NCBI GenBank assembly: GCA_016490735.1
Contig: JAEMWC010001473.1
Coordinates: 1 to 64,000, forward strand
Length of the DNA stretch: 64,000 bases
Origin: Pachyseris speciosa
Taxonomy: Eukaryota; Cnidaria; Anthozoa; Scleractinia; Pachyseridae
Direction: 5' to 3'
Shown here: in pieces, positions 10,901-21,859 of the stretch
Numbering within the stretch: position 1 is the stretch's first letter
How the letters are laid out: each line of letters opens with the position of its first letter
Notes under the pieces: model-generated
Seen by the model: the letters and a program-made list of their open reading frames with translations, nothing else
What the model was told of the DNA's origin: nothing
Database searches by the model: none
Position numbers and translations under genes: made by a program

Positions 10901-11588
10901 ATATTCAGATGAGCAATTTATTGAGGAGTTAAGATGTATGGCAGCTTGCTGAAGATAAGCGTCAGCGTCATCCCTAGGGTTCGTTTTATTTAGAGAAGCT
11001 TCGACATTAACGCTGAGCTCATTATGAATGCTGTCCTCTTCTGTTAAAGACTCGTTCCCGGTTTGGTCGAAAAAAGAGTCACTGAATTTAGGAGAGAGCA
11101 AAAACCACACTCCCAATCAGGGGGATGGTTTTCCGAGTAATGTTAAAAAACGTGCTTGCCCATGCCAATGCATCTTGCGTGAAACCAGTGATCGCACGTT
11201 GCACACAAAATGGCGTCCTGATTGCTTCGGACAGACTTCTGGCATTCGCCGCAAGGGAACTTTATACCAGCCTGGATGGGCCAGGGTTAGGATGGACATC
11301 TCCAGCGAGCTTGTTTAGTTGGAATGAGCATATTCCTGACACGTCGTAAGGAACTCGGCAAGTCATAAACGCTCTTTTCATCCTTCTGTTTGAAACTGCC
11401 GAGGAGCTTGGAGGTAAAATAAAAGCTTTATCAGGTTCTGTCGTTGCACCGGTCGCGTCCCGATGTAGACGCGAATAACGGTGGCCAAACATATAGTAGT
11501 CACCATCACGAGAAGGAAAAATAACTAGATGGGTGATGAGAAAAAGCGAAATTACGCAGGAGCATAAGTTGACATGTCTGTCCGCCAT
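10895..11588 (-). pseudogene. LINE N-terminal region with hydrophobic leader and 2A-like motif
   Basis: The ATG at 11588 opens a 108-residue frame. It starts with MADRHVNLCSCVISLFLITH, a short polar start followed by a hydrophobic stretch like a signal peptide. It ends in LAGDVHPNPGPSRLV, a 2A-like translational recoding motif (consensus D-V/I-E-x-N-P-G-P, with H in place of E). The next fragment (11116-10895) precedes the endonuclease. Leader plus 2A arrangements are known in some APE-type LINEs of marine invertebrates. Activity of this variant is not shown by the sequence. Confidence 0.6.
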
Positions 11589-11599
11589 GTTGATCTGTG

Positions 11600-12530
11600 C
11601 AAAAACTGATCGACAAAATCTGTGCTGGAAAAGGTCCTGTTGCAGTTGGAGCCACCGTAAGTTGAACTTTTCTCCTGATGTGAAGCTCAGTTGTATGTTG
11701 GTGTAGTTGTGTTACATGTAATTATTTGCTGCTGTACGATATTTTGTGTTGTGGATAACAATACACCTTTCTCCTTCGTCGGTTTGGAAGATTTCTGGGA
11801 ACGACTGCTCAAATTTTTAGAATTTTCGTGCTCAATAAGTCAACATGAAGCGCACAATTATGATCGAATGTGCATAATTAAAATTTCCTATGTAACCTAT
11901 AATTACCAAGTGTGCACTGTCCGGCCATGGCGAGAGGCCTTTCATTACAATGAGGAAATTGGAGAGATTTCATAATCGTTCAAACGTTTATACTGTTCTT
12001 GACATCCGGGGTACAGTCAGGGCAATTAATAACTGAACTCAGTGCCGCCGATTACTGGGTGACACTAATTTGTTTTGTCAACAAACTAGATTTGAGACAG
12101 GGGGTCTTCCTCCACTGAAAGTGAAAAGACAAAAAATTCCCAGGCCCTGAGAAAAACGGAAATTGTTTCATCTAAAACCAAGGCCACCTTCAGAAACTCA
12201 GGCCGATTGGAGTGAAAAACGTTCTATCCCGGCCACTGTAAATCTTTTGGAAACCATACCTTCACAGCAGTTACTTATATTCTCCATAAAGTAGAGCAAT
12301 AATGGACCATGATAAGGTCTTCCTCATAAATATTTGTTTCATATCGTCTCCCTTGTGTGAACATGGATTGGTTGGTCAGCAGATAGAGAAAGAAGAGCCA
12401 AGAGAAAGAAAAGATATTGACAAAAATAGTAATGATAAATAAATAGTTCAAAGTCAGCCTTTACACAGTATTCCTGGTGCATATGAATGCCATATAACAT
12501 TTGCAATGAAAACATATATACGCGAGAAAT
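11600..12530. other. no gene seen
   Basis: AT-rich intron or intergenic sequence, formally inside the intron between TPPP exon 2 and the exon at 14312. A small frame at 11691-11975 has no recognisable features. Confidence 0.4.
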
Positions 12531-12535
12531 GAATA

Positions 12536-12850
12536 TATGAAAATTATATATTTGTACGGCGCAGATTAAAGAACAAATATGTGAATGATCATCGCAGTTA
12601 TGAACACTACTTAAGTAGCAGTGAAAATGAAGCCTTAAAATATTCAGGCGTGTACAGGGTTTGAACCCATGACAAAACGATCAGCTCCCAGTTGGATTGT
12701 TAGCTCAGTTGGTGGAGCACTGCACCGGTATCGCAGAGGTCATGGGTTCAAACCCCACTGCTACTTAAGTAGTGTTCAAAACTGCGAGGATCCTTCACAT
12801 ATTCATTCTTTAATCCGCAGTTCAAATATATGATTTTCATATGTTCATTT
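12536..12850 (+). repeat. tRNA-derived SINE inside an inverted-repeat unit
   Basis: A tRNA-like head (TTAGCTCAGTTGGTGGAGC as A box near 12700 and GGGTTCAAACCCC as B box near 12744) is bracketed by inverted arms at about 12536-12625 and 12765-12850. The arms share CTACTTAAGTAG, the TCGCAGTT region and a TTAAAGAA-to-ATATGTGAA block. A related unit is at 15050-15320. Confidence 0.7.
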
Positions 12851-14311
12851 CTCACATATTTATCACTCACAGAGTGAGAGATTTTTTTTTCAATATATTG
12901 AAATGAAAAGACAGGTTCATGAAAGCTGGCTAAAATTTTGAGAGCTGCTTGTTTTAATTGCAATTGTAATTGCCACCCTCAGACCCTTGTTTTTTGTTGG
13001 CTGCATGTGTAACTGACGGACATATATAGTGAAACATACAAGTGTGGTTTATTAAGTAGGAACACTGAAAACACAACAAACAAACAAGTTTTCTTGCACT
13101 AAAGCGAGTCCAATAGAGAGGGGGATATTTGGAATTTCGGCTTTGCAGATTTGGCCATTTTTTGGTCTTTGGATAAAAAAAACATGTGGTTTTTGGTCTT
13201 TATGACTTTGTGGTTTGTGGTTTTCCTTTGTTTTGACATTCATTTTCAATTTTCAACCAGCATGATGGCTGTTATTTGGATTTGTAAGCTAAACTAATGA
13301 GCCTGCAACACTTAAATAGCCGAAATTTTATGAAACTGAGTTTAATTTCCAATGAGTTTCATCGGAACACAGCGGACTTCGTCAGTGATTTTTTTAAATA
13401 AAAGTGACAAGCTCGTTTTTACAGACACTGCTGCATATGCCCTATCAAAAGAACCTGTATTTTTTTTTGAACCTGTACTTTACAAAGTTGTACACCGTAT
13501 TTCCCAACCAGATTGGATCCTGAAACACATCAAAATCATGCAGTTCATGAGGACCAACTATTATATTTAGGCCAGGATCCTAGAGTTGTGACTTAAATTC
13601 ATTTCTAAAAAGCCACATTGGTGCAACAATTTAACTTCACAAGAAAAGAAGGTTGTGGTGTAGCTTTGAAAAATGTCTTCGTTTCCCTTATTGACTGAGT
13701 TTAGGTAAGACTAAAGAGTCTCATGGATCTTTTGTGTTCCAGTATGCCATAACCTCAAGCCAAATATTTTCCCATTCATCCCTCCAAAATGAGTGAATCT
13801 GATTCATGATTATATGTTAAGCCATTGAACATCATGATCAGTGATAATATTAGTACTTTTGGTAGATCCATGTTTTGCTATGCATTAGGATTTCGAAATG
13901 TGGCGTGAGGTTTGCAATTTCCAGTTTTGGTAATTTTTGTTCAGTTTGCGGTTTTGACTAAAATTTTCTGCAGTTTTGTAGTTCTAATATAGGCCCCCAT
14001 GCCCTCCACCATAGAGTACATTAATTGTGTGAAACCCCTTCTCTTCTCCAGGCATGCATGCATGACATTTTCTGCACGTCTTATTACAAGTGAACATCAG
14101 ATACAGGAAATTATAAAACAGGCAGGCAAAGCAAAATAGGGCAGAATCACTAGGATTAGGATTAAAGAGGTAGGGGCCCTCAGGAAAGGGGTGGAAACAG
14201 GCATTGCAAAGTATAGGGGAGGAAGTAAATCTGCAGCCCTCCCCTGACTAGGTGTGTATCCATTTGTAATAGTGCATAACTTGTTCAAATCACTCTTCTC
14301 CTTGTTGGCAG
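12851..14311. other. intronic sequence, no exon recognised
   Basis: G/T-rich patches (GTGGTTTTTGGTC-type repeats near 13180-13230) and scattered short frames. I searched for the missing middle of the TPPP family sequence and did not find it. Confidence 0.4.
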
Positions 14312-14499
14312 AAACAAAGCAAGACTGGGGATGTTGATCGGATGACTGACACTTCCAAATACACTGGATCTCACAAGGAGCGGTTTGATGAGAGTGGCAA
14401 GGCAAAGGCATAGAGGGCCGTGTAGACCGGGATGATAAGGCTGCAGAAGGCTACGTTGGGGGTTATAAGGGAACGTATACTTTGGACCATACACATTAG
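14312..14499 (+). pseudogene. TPPP: TPPP/p25-alpha family protein, last exon with frameshift
   Basis: After an acceptor (CTTGTTGGCAG at 14301-14311) the plus strand encodes [21 protein letters not shown], the hallmark C-terminal block of TPPP proteins. The frame then shifts by one base in GGCAAGGCAAAGG (about 14398-14405). In the second frame the characteristic end GYVGGYKGTYTLDHTH leads to a TAG at 14497. Read literally, the shift creates a TAG at 14411 and removes about 29 residues. Because both halves are well conserved, either the mutation is recent or a G was lost in assembly. Confidence 0.75.
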
Positions 14500-14509
14500 C
14501 TGACAGTAG

Positions 14510-15040
14510 ACTGTGAAACATGTTTGTGCACTATTAAGTGTGATTTTAGGCATGCACTGAAAGTCAATCAAGCTCAATTTGTGAAATTTGTAAGCTATTA
14601 TGGTGAAGGTTCACAACTGTTTTATAAGACATATTTATAAAAAGAAAAGTGACAATTAAAACAAAATCTAGTTTGAAACTACATGATACTGATAGCTTTA
14701 AAGGCACGCCAATGTAAACAATTGGTTGTAGTTACATTTAGACAATAAACACAATAAAAGAACATCACATTTACCTTCTGTTCTGGTTTGAAAGATACCT
14801 TGAGCCCAATGGTGATCATTTCACCAAATCCCATAGACTAATACCACGCTTGTTGTGAACAATAGATTTGCCCGTGCAGCCTCGTCCACAAAACGAGCAA
14901 ACACAAAGGATCTTAATTCAATGGGAGCTAGAACTCATCCTGATGACGAGTCTGGACGGGCAAAATCTATTGTTCATCAGAAATGTGATATCGGTCTATT
15001 GTGTTTAAATACAATATTGATATCTTATTCTGCTACACAG
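14510..15040. other. no gene seen
   Basis: A near-palindromic pair, ATGAACAATAGATTTGCCCG at about 14860 and CGGGCAAAATCTATTGTTCAT at about 14957, suggests a small fold-back element of about 120 bp. Otherwise nothing is recognisable. Confidence 0.4.
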
Positions 15041-15049
15041 AAGTTGCCA

Positions 15050-15320
15050 AGCCTACGCAATGATCATTCACATATTCATTCTTTAATCTGCACTTCAAAT
15101 ATATTATTCTTTCTCACATATTCATCACGCACTTGTACATTACGAACCAACAAAATGACCAGCTCCCAGTTGGCTTGTTAGCTCAGTTGGTAGAGCACTG
15201 TACCTGGTATCGCAGAGGTCGTGGGTTCGAATCCCGTACAAGCCTGAATTTTTTTCAGGCTTTATTTTCATCAATACTTAGTAGTGTACCTAACTGCGAT
15301 GATCATTCACATATTCATAT
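15050..15320 (+). repeat. tRNA-derived SINE, second copy
   Basis: A 73-nt tRNA-like head at 15172-15244 has a perfect 7-bp acceptor stem (GGCTTGT/ACAAGCC), a D arm (GCTCAGTTGGTAGAGC) and a T arm (GGGTTCGAATCCC). The anticodon loop would be 8 nt with an imperfect stem, so this is not a functional tRNA. It is followed by CCTGAATTTTTTTCAGGC and AGTAGTG. Flanks GATGATCATTCACATATTCAT match the copy at 12.5-12.85 kb. Confidence 0.75.
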
Positions 15321-16870
15321 GTGACACTAGTGCCACATAGAATACTATGTACTTGCATATGTATGGCTGGAACTTATTATGGCACCCATGCCCATAGCAT
15401 GATTACTTCTGCCACCTGAATGGAATGCCAGTCAATCATAGGGTTTCCTGCTCCTGCAGTACTTTGGTAGATTTTGCTAAAATGGTACCCTAGATGTGTT
15501 ACAGTAGGTGCTTTTTCACTATGGTAAAAGAGATCTAATGGGTTGTTCTGAGCACGGTCACGATTTTTTGGGTCATTATTAGATATATCAAAAAATGCAC
15601 TTAAATAAACAGTGAAATAACAAATTTTCAGAGAAGATAAGCACCAAAGAGACAAGAATAAATGCAAACATGGTGAGGATGGTGAAGGATGGAGAAGATC
15701 GAAACAGATTACAAATTACCTTTTTGAAAACTTTAGGCTATGGTATGGTATGGTATGGTGGAGAGGTCTCTTGTCTACAGAGAACCGCAACAGCAGAGGC
15801 TGTTGTTGAATTTATTCCCTCAATTAAGTCTAAGAATCTGGTACACAAGCCACTGCATATGCCATTGAAAAATTATTACATGAATTAAAAAGCAAAATGT
15901 ACATTGTAAACCAACTCAAAACATTGGTCAATGAGGATGGTTTTAATGTCACATTTGATGACACTCTAGTAAGAATTATAAATAGAACTTTAGTGTCTGA
16001 ATAGCATACAATGTTAATTTTGTATATAGCTCTCCTGTAAAAGTTAAATGTGAATAGTTTCAAAACAGTATGAAATTACTTTAAACTTGAAATGCTGTGC
16101 ATTCTTTTTACAGTAAAAATACAATAATTGATTTGGCCTTAGCATACACACGCATGGTTTTGTCTACATTTTTTGGTATTTGAATTAAGGCCTGGATTCT
16201 GCAAGTTAGTGTATCAACTGTAACTTAAGCCAAAAAACTGGACCACCTGAAGTGACGTATGAATGATTTCTTACTGAAACCCAAACAAAAAAAAGCAACC
16301 ATGCATCAGATCCTGTTTCGTTGTTCTTTCTTGAGTTTTTGGCAAACGTCATAAGGTAACTCATCGATTCTAGCCAAAATACTGATACAAACCCACATTA
16401 CTCAGAAACAATAACCAGTTTGTATGCTAAAGAAGTGCAAATTTAGAGAGATTGGGATGTTGCAGCCAAATTGTGATATATTCTCTTTAGCTGAAAAGAA
16501 TACTCTCTCATTGCAGTGTACACATGTAAGTTAAGTATGCTGTGTAAGTTGGTTCTGAAACTAATTGAAATCAACGTTACCATTAATACTGCTTATTCAC
16601 CCTTGAATATACCACAAGCTGTGTAATCCTTACTACGATTCATGTACACAGTGTAGCACAAAATGTGTGTGTAAAACCAAACCAAAACAATGAATGAATT
16701 TCACATCACAGTGTGAAGCTGCTGTTCAAGTTCAGAATTCAACTGCATAACATATACATATTATATTATATGCCAATAAAAAATCCAATTCCCATTTGAC
16801 CAACTGTATGATTGCATGATTTCACAATCACAACCAGAAGCATTGTAAAGCAAGTGAAGAATCAATGTGT
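15320..16870. other. no gene seen
   Basis: AT-rich DNA with a short GGTAT repeat near 15740. Small frames on both strands lack family features. Confidence 0.4.
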
Positions 16871-16945
16871 ATTGTTCTTGCAATATGTATACACTGTATG
16901 GCCACACTTACTTAATACACCAATGAACACTCTACTTGCAATATG

Positions 16946-19040
16946 TATATGTTGTGGTTCATATTTATTTTAGTTAAATTTCTTTCAATCCAGTTTAGTT
17001 TTTTCAAACTAGTTTACTTTTTTCAAACCAGTTTGTTATTTTTAAACTGGTTTGTTCTTATCAACTGTCTAAAAAGGGCTTTTATTTTTGGGGTGTAGTT
17101 GAAAAAAAGGGGCGTGGAAATTTATGGAGGGCTACAAAAAGAATTTAAGAACATTTTTTGAAATCACTTTTTTCTTTCTTCTTCTCCCCATTCACTGTAC
17201 CACTCCCCCCTACTCCCTACTTCTAACCTACCCACCCCATTCACTGTGCCACTCCCCCCTACTCCCTGCTATCTAACATACTTACCTTATATCCAACTAC
17301 ACATTTTGCAACAAAGATTTTTTAATTGCACTTACCGGAGTTTGAACCGCCAACCTCTGGATCAGACGTCTTGCACCCTATCTATTACACCACACTGGTG
17401 ACTGGTGCAAATTAACCCATATTTGTTGATATCCTGACTTTTCACATCCCAAAAGTTTAATTTATTCATAGATCCCAACTCTCTCTACCATTTTATCTGC
17501 AAGGCTTCTAAGCTCTTTTCAAACTAACAGAAGCCATAGAAGAATACTGTGTTGATAAAGAGTAGTTTTACCGGAAAATAACTGAGTTAAATGAACAAAC
17601 CAAAATTTCTGCCTCACAACTTAATGAGTAGCCAAAAAAAAACAGAGAAATGGCTAAATGATAGACATTATACAGCAAAATAAGTCAAAGAGTTGTCAAT
17701 GAGTTTTTAAGCTTATGCAAAATACATTGTGAGCAGAAGTCAATTACTGCTAGAGAGAAACCTGTATAGGGACCACTACAAAGTGGAGTTTCCTTCAACA
17801 TTATTGAAATAGACTTAATGGCTTTCAGAAATTGTGCCTGCAAATGTTCCAATCCACATACTTGGCTCATGTCAGTGAGAGATCACCACACAAAGTTTGT
17901 CTGCAGTGCTCATCCCCTGCATAGTATTAGACAGCTACTACTGAAGTCCTGGGTGCTCTGAGACTGAGAGAGTACTGTTAGTAACACATACATAGATAAC
18001 CTGTGTAATTTGACCAAGGTTGTGCTTTTGCCTTTGGGCGACAATGAAATCTTAGTTTTTTTCACTCAATAATTATGCTGGGCACCCTAGATTTCACAGG
18101 TTCAGAGTTTTGGGCTCCCAAAAATTTTTCTTAGATCACAGCCTAAATGTTGACATCATGTGAGATTGTAAAAAGGTAATTAGGTTGTAAATTAAAGTGA
18201 TGTAATACAACAATTCATACAATACAAGGGTGGCCACAGTTTCACAAATTATGTATTATGTCAAGTGGCCATTGATTACTGTAACATGTAAAATGTCTGT
18301 AGTACCATTTAGAACCTTAAAATTGTTACCATTAACTAAATTATCCATTTCTTGCATTATTTAATAAATTATAACTGGTAGCTGACATGACCAAAGATGA
18401 GTTCTAATAAAACAACATATAGGCTTTGTAGTACAACCATATATGTTGTGGTATGAAATTAACTTTGTGTGAAATTATTTCATACCAGTATGAAATTTAT
18501 TTCCTTTGTCTCCCATGAATAATTAGGGTTAGGAAACAAAGGAAATAAATTTCATACCAGTTGGTATGAAATTTATTTCCCTTGTCTCCTATGAATAATT
18601 AGGGCTAGGAGACAAAGGAAATAAATTTCATACCAGTTCTGGTATGAAATAATTTCACACAACGTAAATTTCATACCACAACATACACAATAGCATTACA
18701 GTATAGTCTCCCTAACCCTTCCATAAAAGCTAACCATTTAAAATCAGGGTTTAGGCCTAATTAGTAAGATCACTGCCTAACCCTACCCCCCTAAAACCAA
18801 TCCGTAACCTCCCTAACCACTAACCCTAACCCTTTATTTAATGTTTTTATGTAACTTTTTTGAGGCACATGTAAGTTCACTTAAAGAAAGAAATTAAAGT
18901 TTGTGTATGGAAGAAAAACTTCCCATGATTTTGAAAAAAATAAACTGGTTTGAAAAACATAAACTAGTTTGAAAAAAATAAACTGGATTGAAAAAATTTA
19001 ACCAAAATAAAATATGAACCACAACATATACACTGTATGA
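16946..19040. mobile_element. 2.1-kb inverted-repeat element with nested palindromes
   Basis: The left arm (about 16946-17055) reads TGTTGTGGTTCATATTTATT, then repeated AACCAGTTT/AACTAGTTT words. The right arm (about 18930-19040) is its reverse complement. The interior holds a tandem pair of a roughly 50-bp CCATTCACTG...CTCCCCCCTACTCCC unit (17185-17280), a tRNA-like remnant (about 17325-17400) and a cluster of inverted copies of GGTATGAAATTTATTTCC (18440-18690). The flanks share a diverged direct repeat of about 45 bp (TATACACTGTATG...GAACACTCT near 16889 and 19027). No transposase is visible. Confidence 0.6.
17325..17400 (-). repeat. tRNA-like remnant
   Basis: On the minus strand TGGTGTAATAGATAGGGTGC resembles an A box and GGCGGTTCAAACTCCGG a B box. 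The acceptor stem does not close, so this is probably a tRNA pseudogene or SINE head. Confidence 0.4.
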
Positions 19041-19719
19041 CCACACTTAACACACCAACGAACACTCTCCTGATCAAGTAAATATCACACTACTTTGCAC
19101 AGTTAAAAAGCCAGTCTATTGTCTTTTTAAGACTTGTCATAGTTGTCACTAAATCTGCCCCCGATCTTTTAAAAAAGAATTAAGACTCCATGTGGTTGTC
19201 CATGTATTTGTCATGAACCTTTTAAATGCAGTTTTCGTATTAGAGTTTCTGAGTGTAATTCTTTTGTTTTCTTTTGTGTTTTCTCAATTATTACACTTTG
19301 TTTCCAGGGTTAATGAAAATCCTAATACATGTCATGCTTAGGATGGACAATTGTTTTTTATACTTCTCATAATTAGTTCAACCAACAATGCAAATGTAAT
19401 AGAACGCGTGTTACACAACAAAACAATCTTTAATTATTTATTTGTAACTAACAATATAAATGTTCTATGACTGATGTGTAATTTTGAGATATAACAATTT
19501 TTTATTTAATTGTGAAAAATTTCAGTTGTATAATGTGGTATAATTAATCCCTGTGAGATAGTGGTGATGGTTGATTTATAAGATAAATTGTCCTACTGAA
19601 AATTGTGTTATAACCATATAACCTTGTTAAAGCATTAATTGTGTTATTGAAAATTTTGTTATAACGATGGAATGTTATGAAAACAATTCTTAATATTGCG
19701 TATAACAGTATTCACAATG

Positions 19720-19892
19720 TAATATTCTCCAAAAACAACATGAACTTGTTACTAATATAAGGCAATACAAAACGTCCTTGCAATAAAACGGAACAATAAT
19801 TAAAGGGATCCTTCAAAAAACAACATGAATTTCTTAATAATGAAAGGCAATGCAAAATGTGTTTGCAATAAAACAGAACAATAACTGAAGGT
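19720..19892. repeat. two-copy tandem repeat of about 86 bp
   Basis: The block AAAAACAACATGAA through GCAATAAAAC(G/A)GAACAATAA occurs twice in succession with scattered differences. Confidence 0.7.
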
Positions 19893-20261
19893 TGCGGTTA
19901 AAACACCTGGCGAAAAAAATTTCATAACTATGGTTTGTGACTAAGAAAAGTCATTTGTAAAAATTCAGTATCTTTGAAAGACTTTAAAATTGATGAAAAA
20001 GCAATAGGGTGTTTCTGCACTGAGTCTTCAAATTGTTTTGATGCAGTGAAAGTCAACTGTTTGAACAAAAATTCTCTTCGTGCTTTGATGTTGAAAAGGT
20101 TGAAGTGTCTTTTTTATCAGGATATGTAATTAGTGTTTCTTTGTCTTTCTCTCGGTATGTGTAATTATTGTTTCTTGCTCTTTTTATCAGGATGTGTGAT
20201 ACTGTTTGTTGGTCCTTTATGATTTTTAAGCATTGTTGTTTTCAGTGTTCATGGGAACTTG

Positions 20262-21526
20262 TCACTGGCTGTCATTATCCTGGCTGTTGTTATCTTGTTG
20301 GCTTTTGGAGGTTTCATCTGATGCAGTATGTTTTGTTATACTGGTGATCAGTCTTCCTGTTGCAGAGAGGTGAAAATCAACGTTGTCAAGCAACAACAGC
20401 TTTTCTGTAGGCGCTTCCTGGTTGTATTTATACTGATAGACATCCTCGTGCTCAAGGTTTAGCAAAAGCTGTGACACTAGTTTGCTTGTTGTCTTTTTCA
20501 AGTTGAAAGGAAGCATAAACTTCTAAATTGTAGCAGTTTTTGAGAAGCATCGACATGTTGCAAGCATGACACTGAAGGATTTTTGATCCAGGATTTGGAG
20601 ATACCCTCTTGTTACAATTCTGATTGTTGCACAAAGGATGGATGGTTACATGGACGTTCACGATATCTGGACAACACAAACTCTTTTGTGTTTTGTGATG
20701 ATCTTTAGCAGATGCAAGGCCTCGCTTTTCAGCATGGGTGATGACCGTTTCTTCTGTGGTTGACAGCTTTTTCCCGTAAAAGTGTTTCAATCTGCAATTT
20801 CTGAGGTTGTAAAACTGACCTTCCTTTATCTGTTCTATTTTTTTGCTCCCATATGGAGATGTCAGTGGATGCTGTACTGTCAGTGATCCTTGCATCACGT
20901 ACTCTTTTCTCTCCTTTTTTGGATTCTTTTGGAGTAAGGGACTCAGAACCAAGCCAACACAATGATCCTGAGATATTAAATGTTCCTGAGGTGTGTTTAT
21001 CTAAGATATTGCTTATATCTGTTGTAGTGGAAGTAGATATAGGCTGAAATGGAAATGGGATCGAGTGGGTTGGGAGATCTTTTATGGTTGCTGTTTGGTT
21101 CATAAATATTGTTCTGCTTGCCACAGGTCTCAGGTTTGAAAGCTGAAGTGCTTGTTCAGAGTTAAACTTGTCTAGAAAGAGTTGACATCTTGAGCTGTCA
21201 CTTTTGTTGACCATGACTCTAATAGTCTTAGCGTCATTTTCGCCAACTTGGAAGTCAGTGTCAAAGTAACAGTTTGAGCTATTGGTCATACTCTTCTTTA
21301 AATCATGCACCATTTGTATGTACCCCTTTAGCACTGTTGAAAAAAAGGGAAAAGGTTAGTTTTTTAAATAAAATAAGAACAAAAGGGGTAAGTTTGAATA
21401 AAGACACGAGCGTTTTAGACACAATAAAACAAGTATGTCAGAGGGTGTCTGGGTGTTATACTTACTGAAAGATGTTAAAGCAGTCGGAGAAGATGGTGGG
21501 CTTGTTGGTGTGGCACCAAACTTCAT
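20262..21526 (-). pseudogene. spliced OB-fold/RPA-like protein with zinc-binding block, frameshifted
   Basis: A minus-strand two-exon gene. Exon 1 (21526-21466) starts with ATG, encodes MKFGATPTSPPSSPTALTSF and ends at a perfect GTAAGTAT donor. Exon 2 begins at 21333 after TTTTTTTCAACAG and joins in frame as MLKGYIQMVHDLKKS. Exon 2 is split into three overlapping frames by shifts near 20840 and 20480. The middle portion has a four-cysteine block (CNNQNCNK ... ILQCHACNMSM) like the zinc element of replication protein A large subunits, and the upstream part resembles tandem OB folds. Similar multicopy genes occur in cnidarian genomes and may be transposon-associated. The family assignment is tentative. 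Confidence 0.5.
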
Positions 21527-21626
21527 TTTGTTTTAGGGTAAGAATGTCGGTGACATAACCACTCGAGACAATAATGATATTATACACTTAACAGACACGT
21601 GCTACTCACTAATACTGAACTCTATA

Positions 21627-21858
21627 AACCCCCAAACCCCAACCGCTTGTGCAGTTGCAGAGTTTGTAGAATCTGAAAACCAAGAACAGAATGACCAGCT
21701 GCAAACAGAGTCCCCTGTTGAAAGCGAGCATGTCGAATATACTGACGTTGAAGCAACTGAAATTCGAAGCCGCAGAGAAAGAGGCATTAGAAAAGGAGAA
21801 ATGAGGACATGGTGTACTACTGACATGACTAAAAAGGTGACAAAGGTGGGAGGGTAGA
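21627..21858 (+). other. possible acidic exon
   Basis: An open plus-strand stretch encodes an acidic, glutamate-rich peptide (AEFVESENQEQNDQLQTESP, then RRERGIRKGE) ending at a TAG near 21856. It follows a CAG acceptor-like site and has no ATG. It lies divergently next to the OB-fold-like gene. Low confidence. Confidence 0.25.
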
Positions 21859-21859
21859 A

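Noticed and set aside
15172..15244. Functional tRNA gene
   Set aside because: The acceptor and T arms look good but the anticodon loop is 8 nt on a mismatched stem, and the same head recurs in a SINE context at 12.7 kb.
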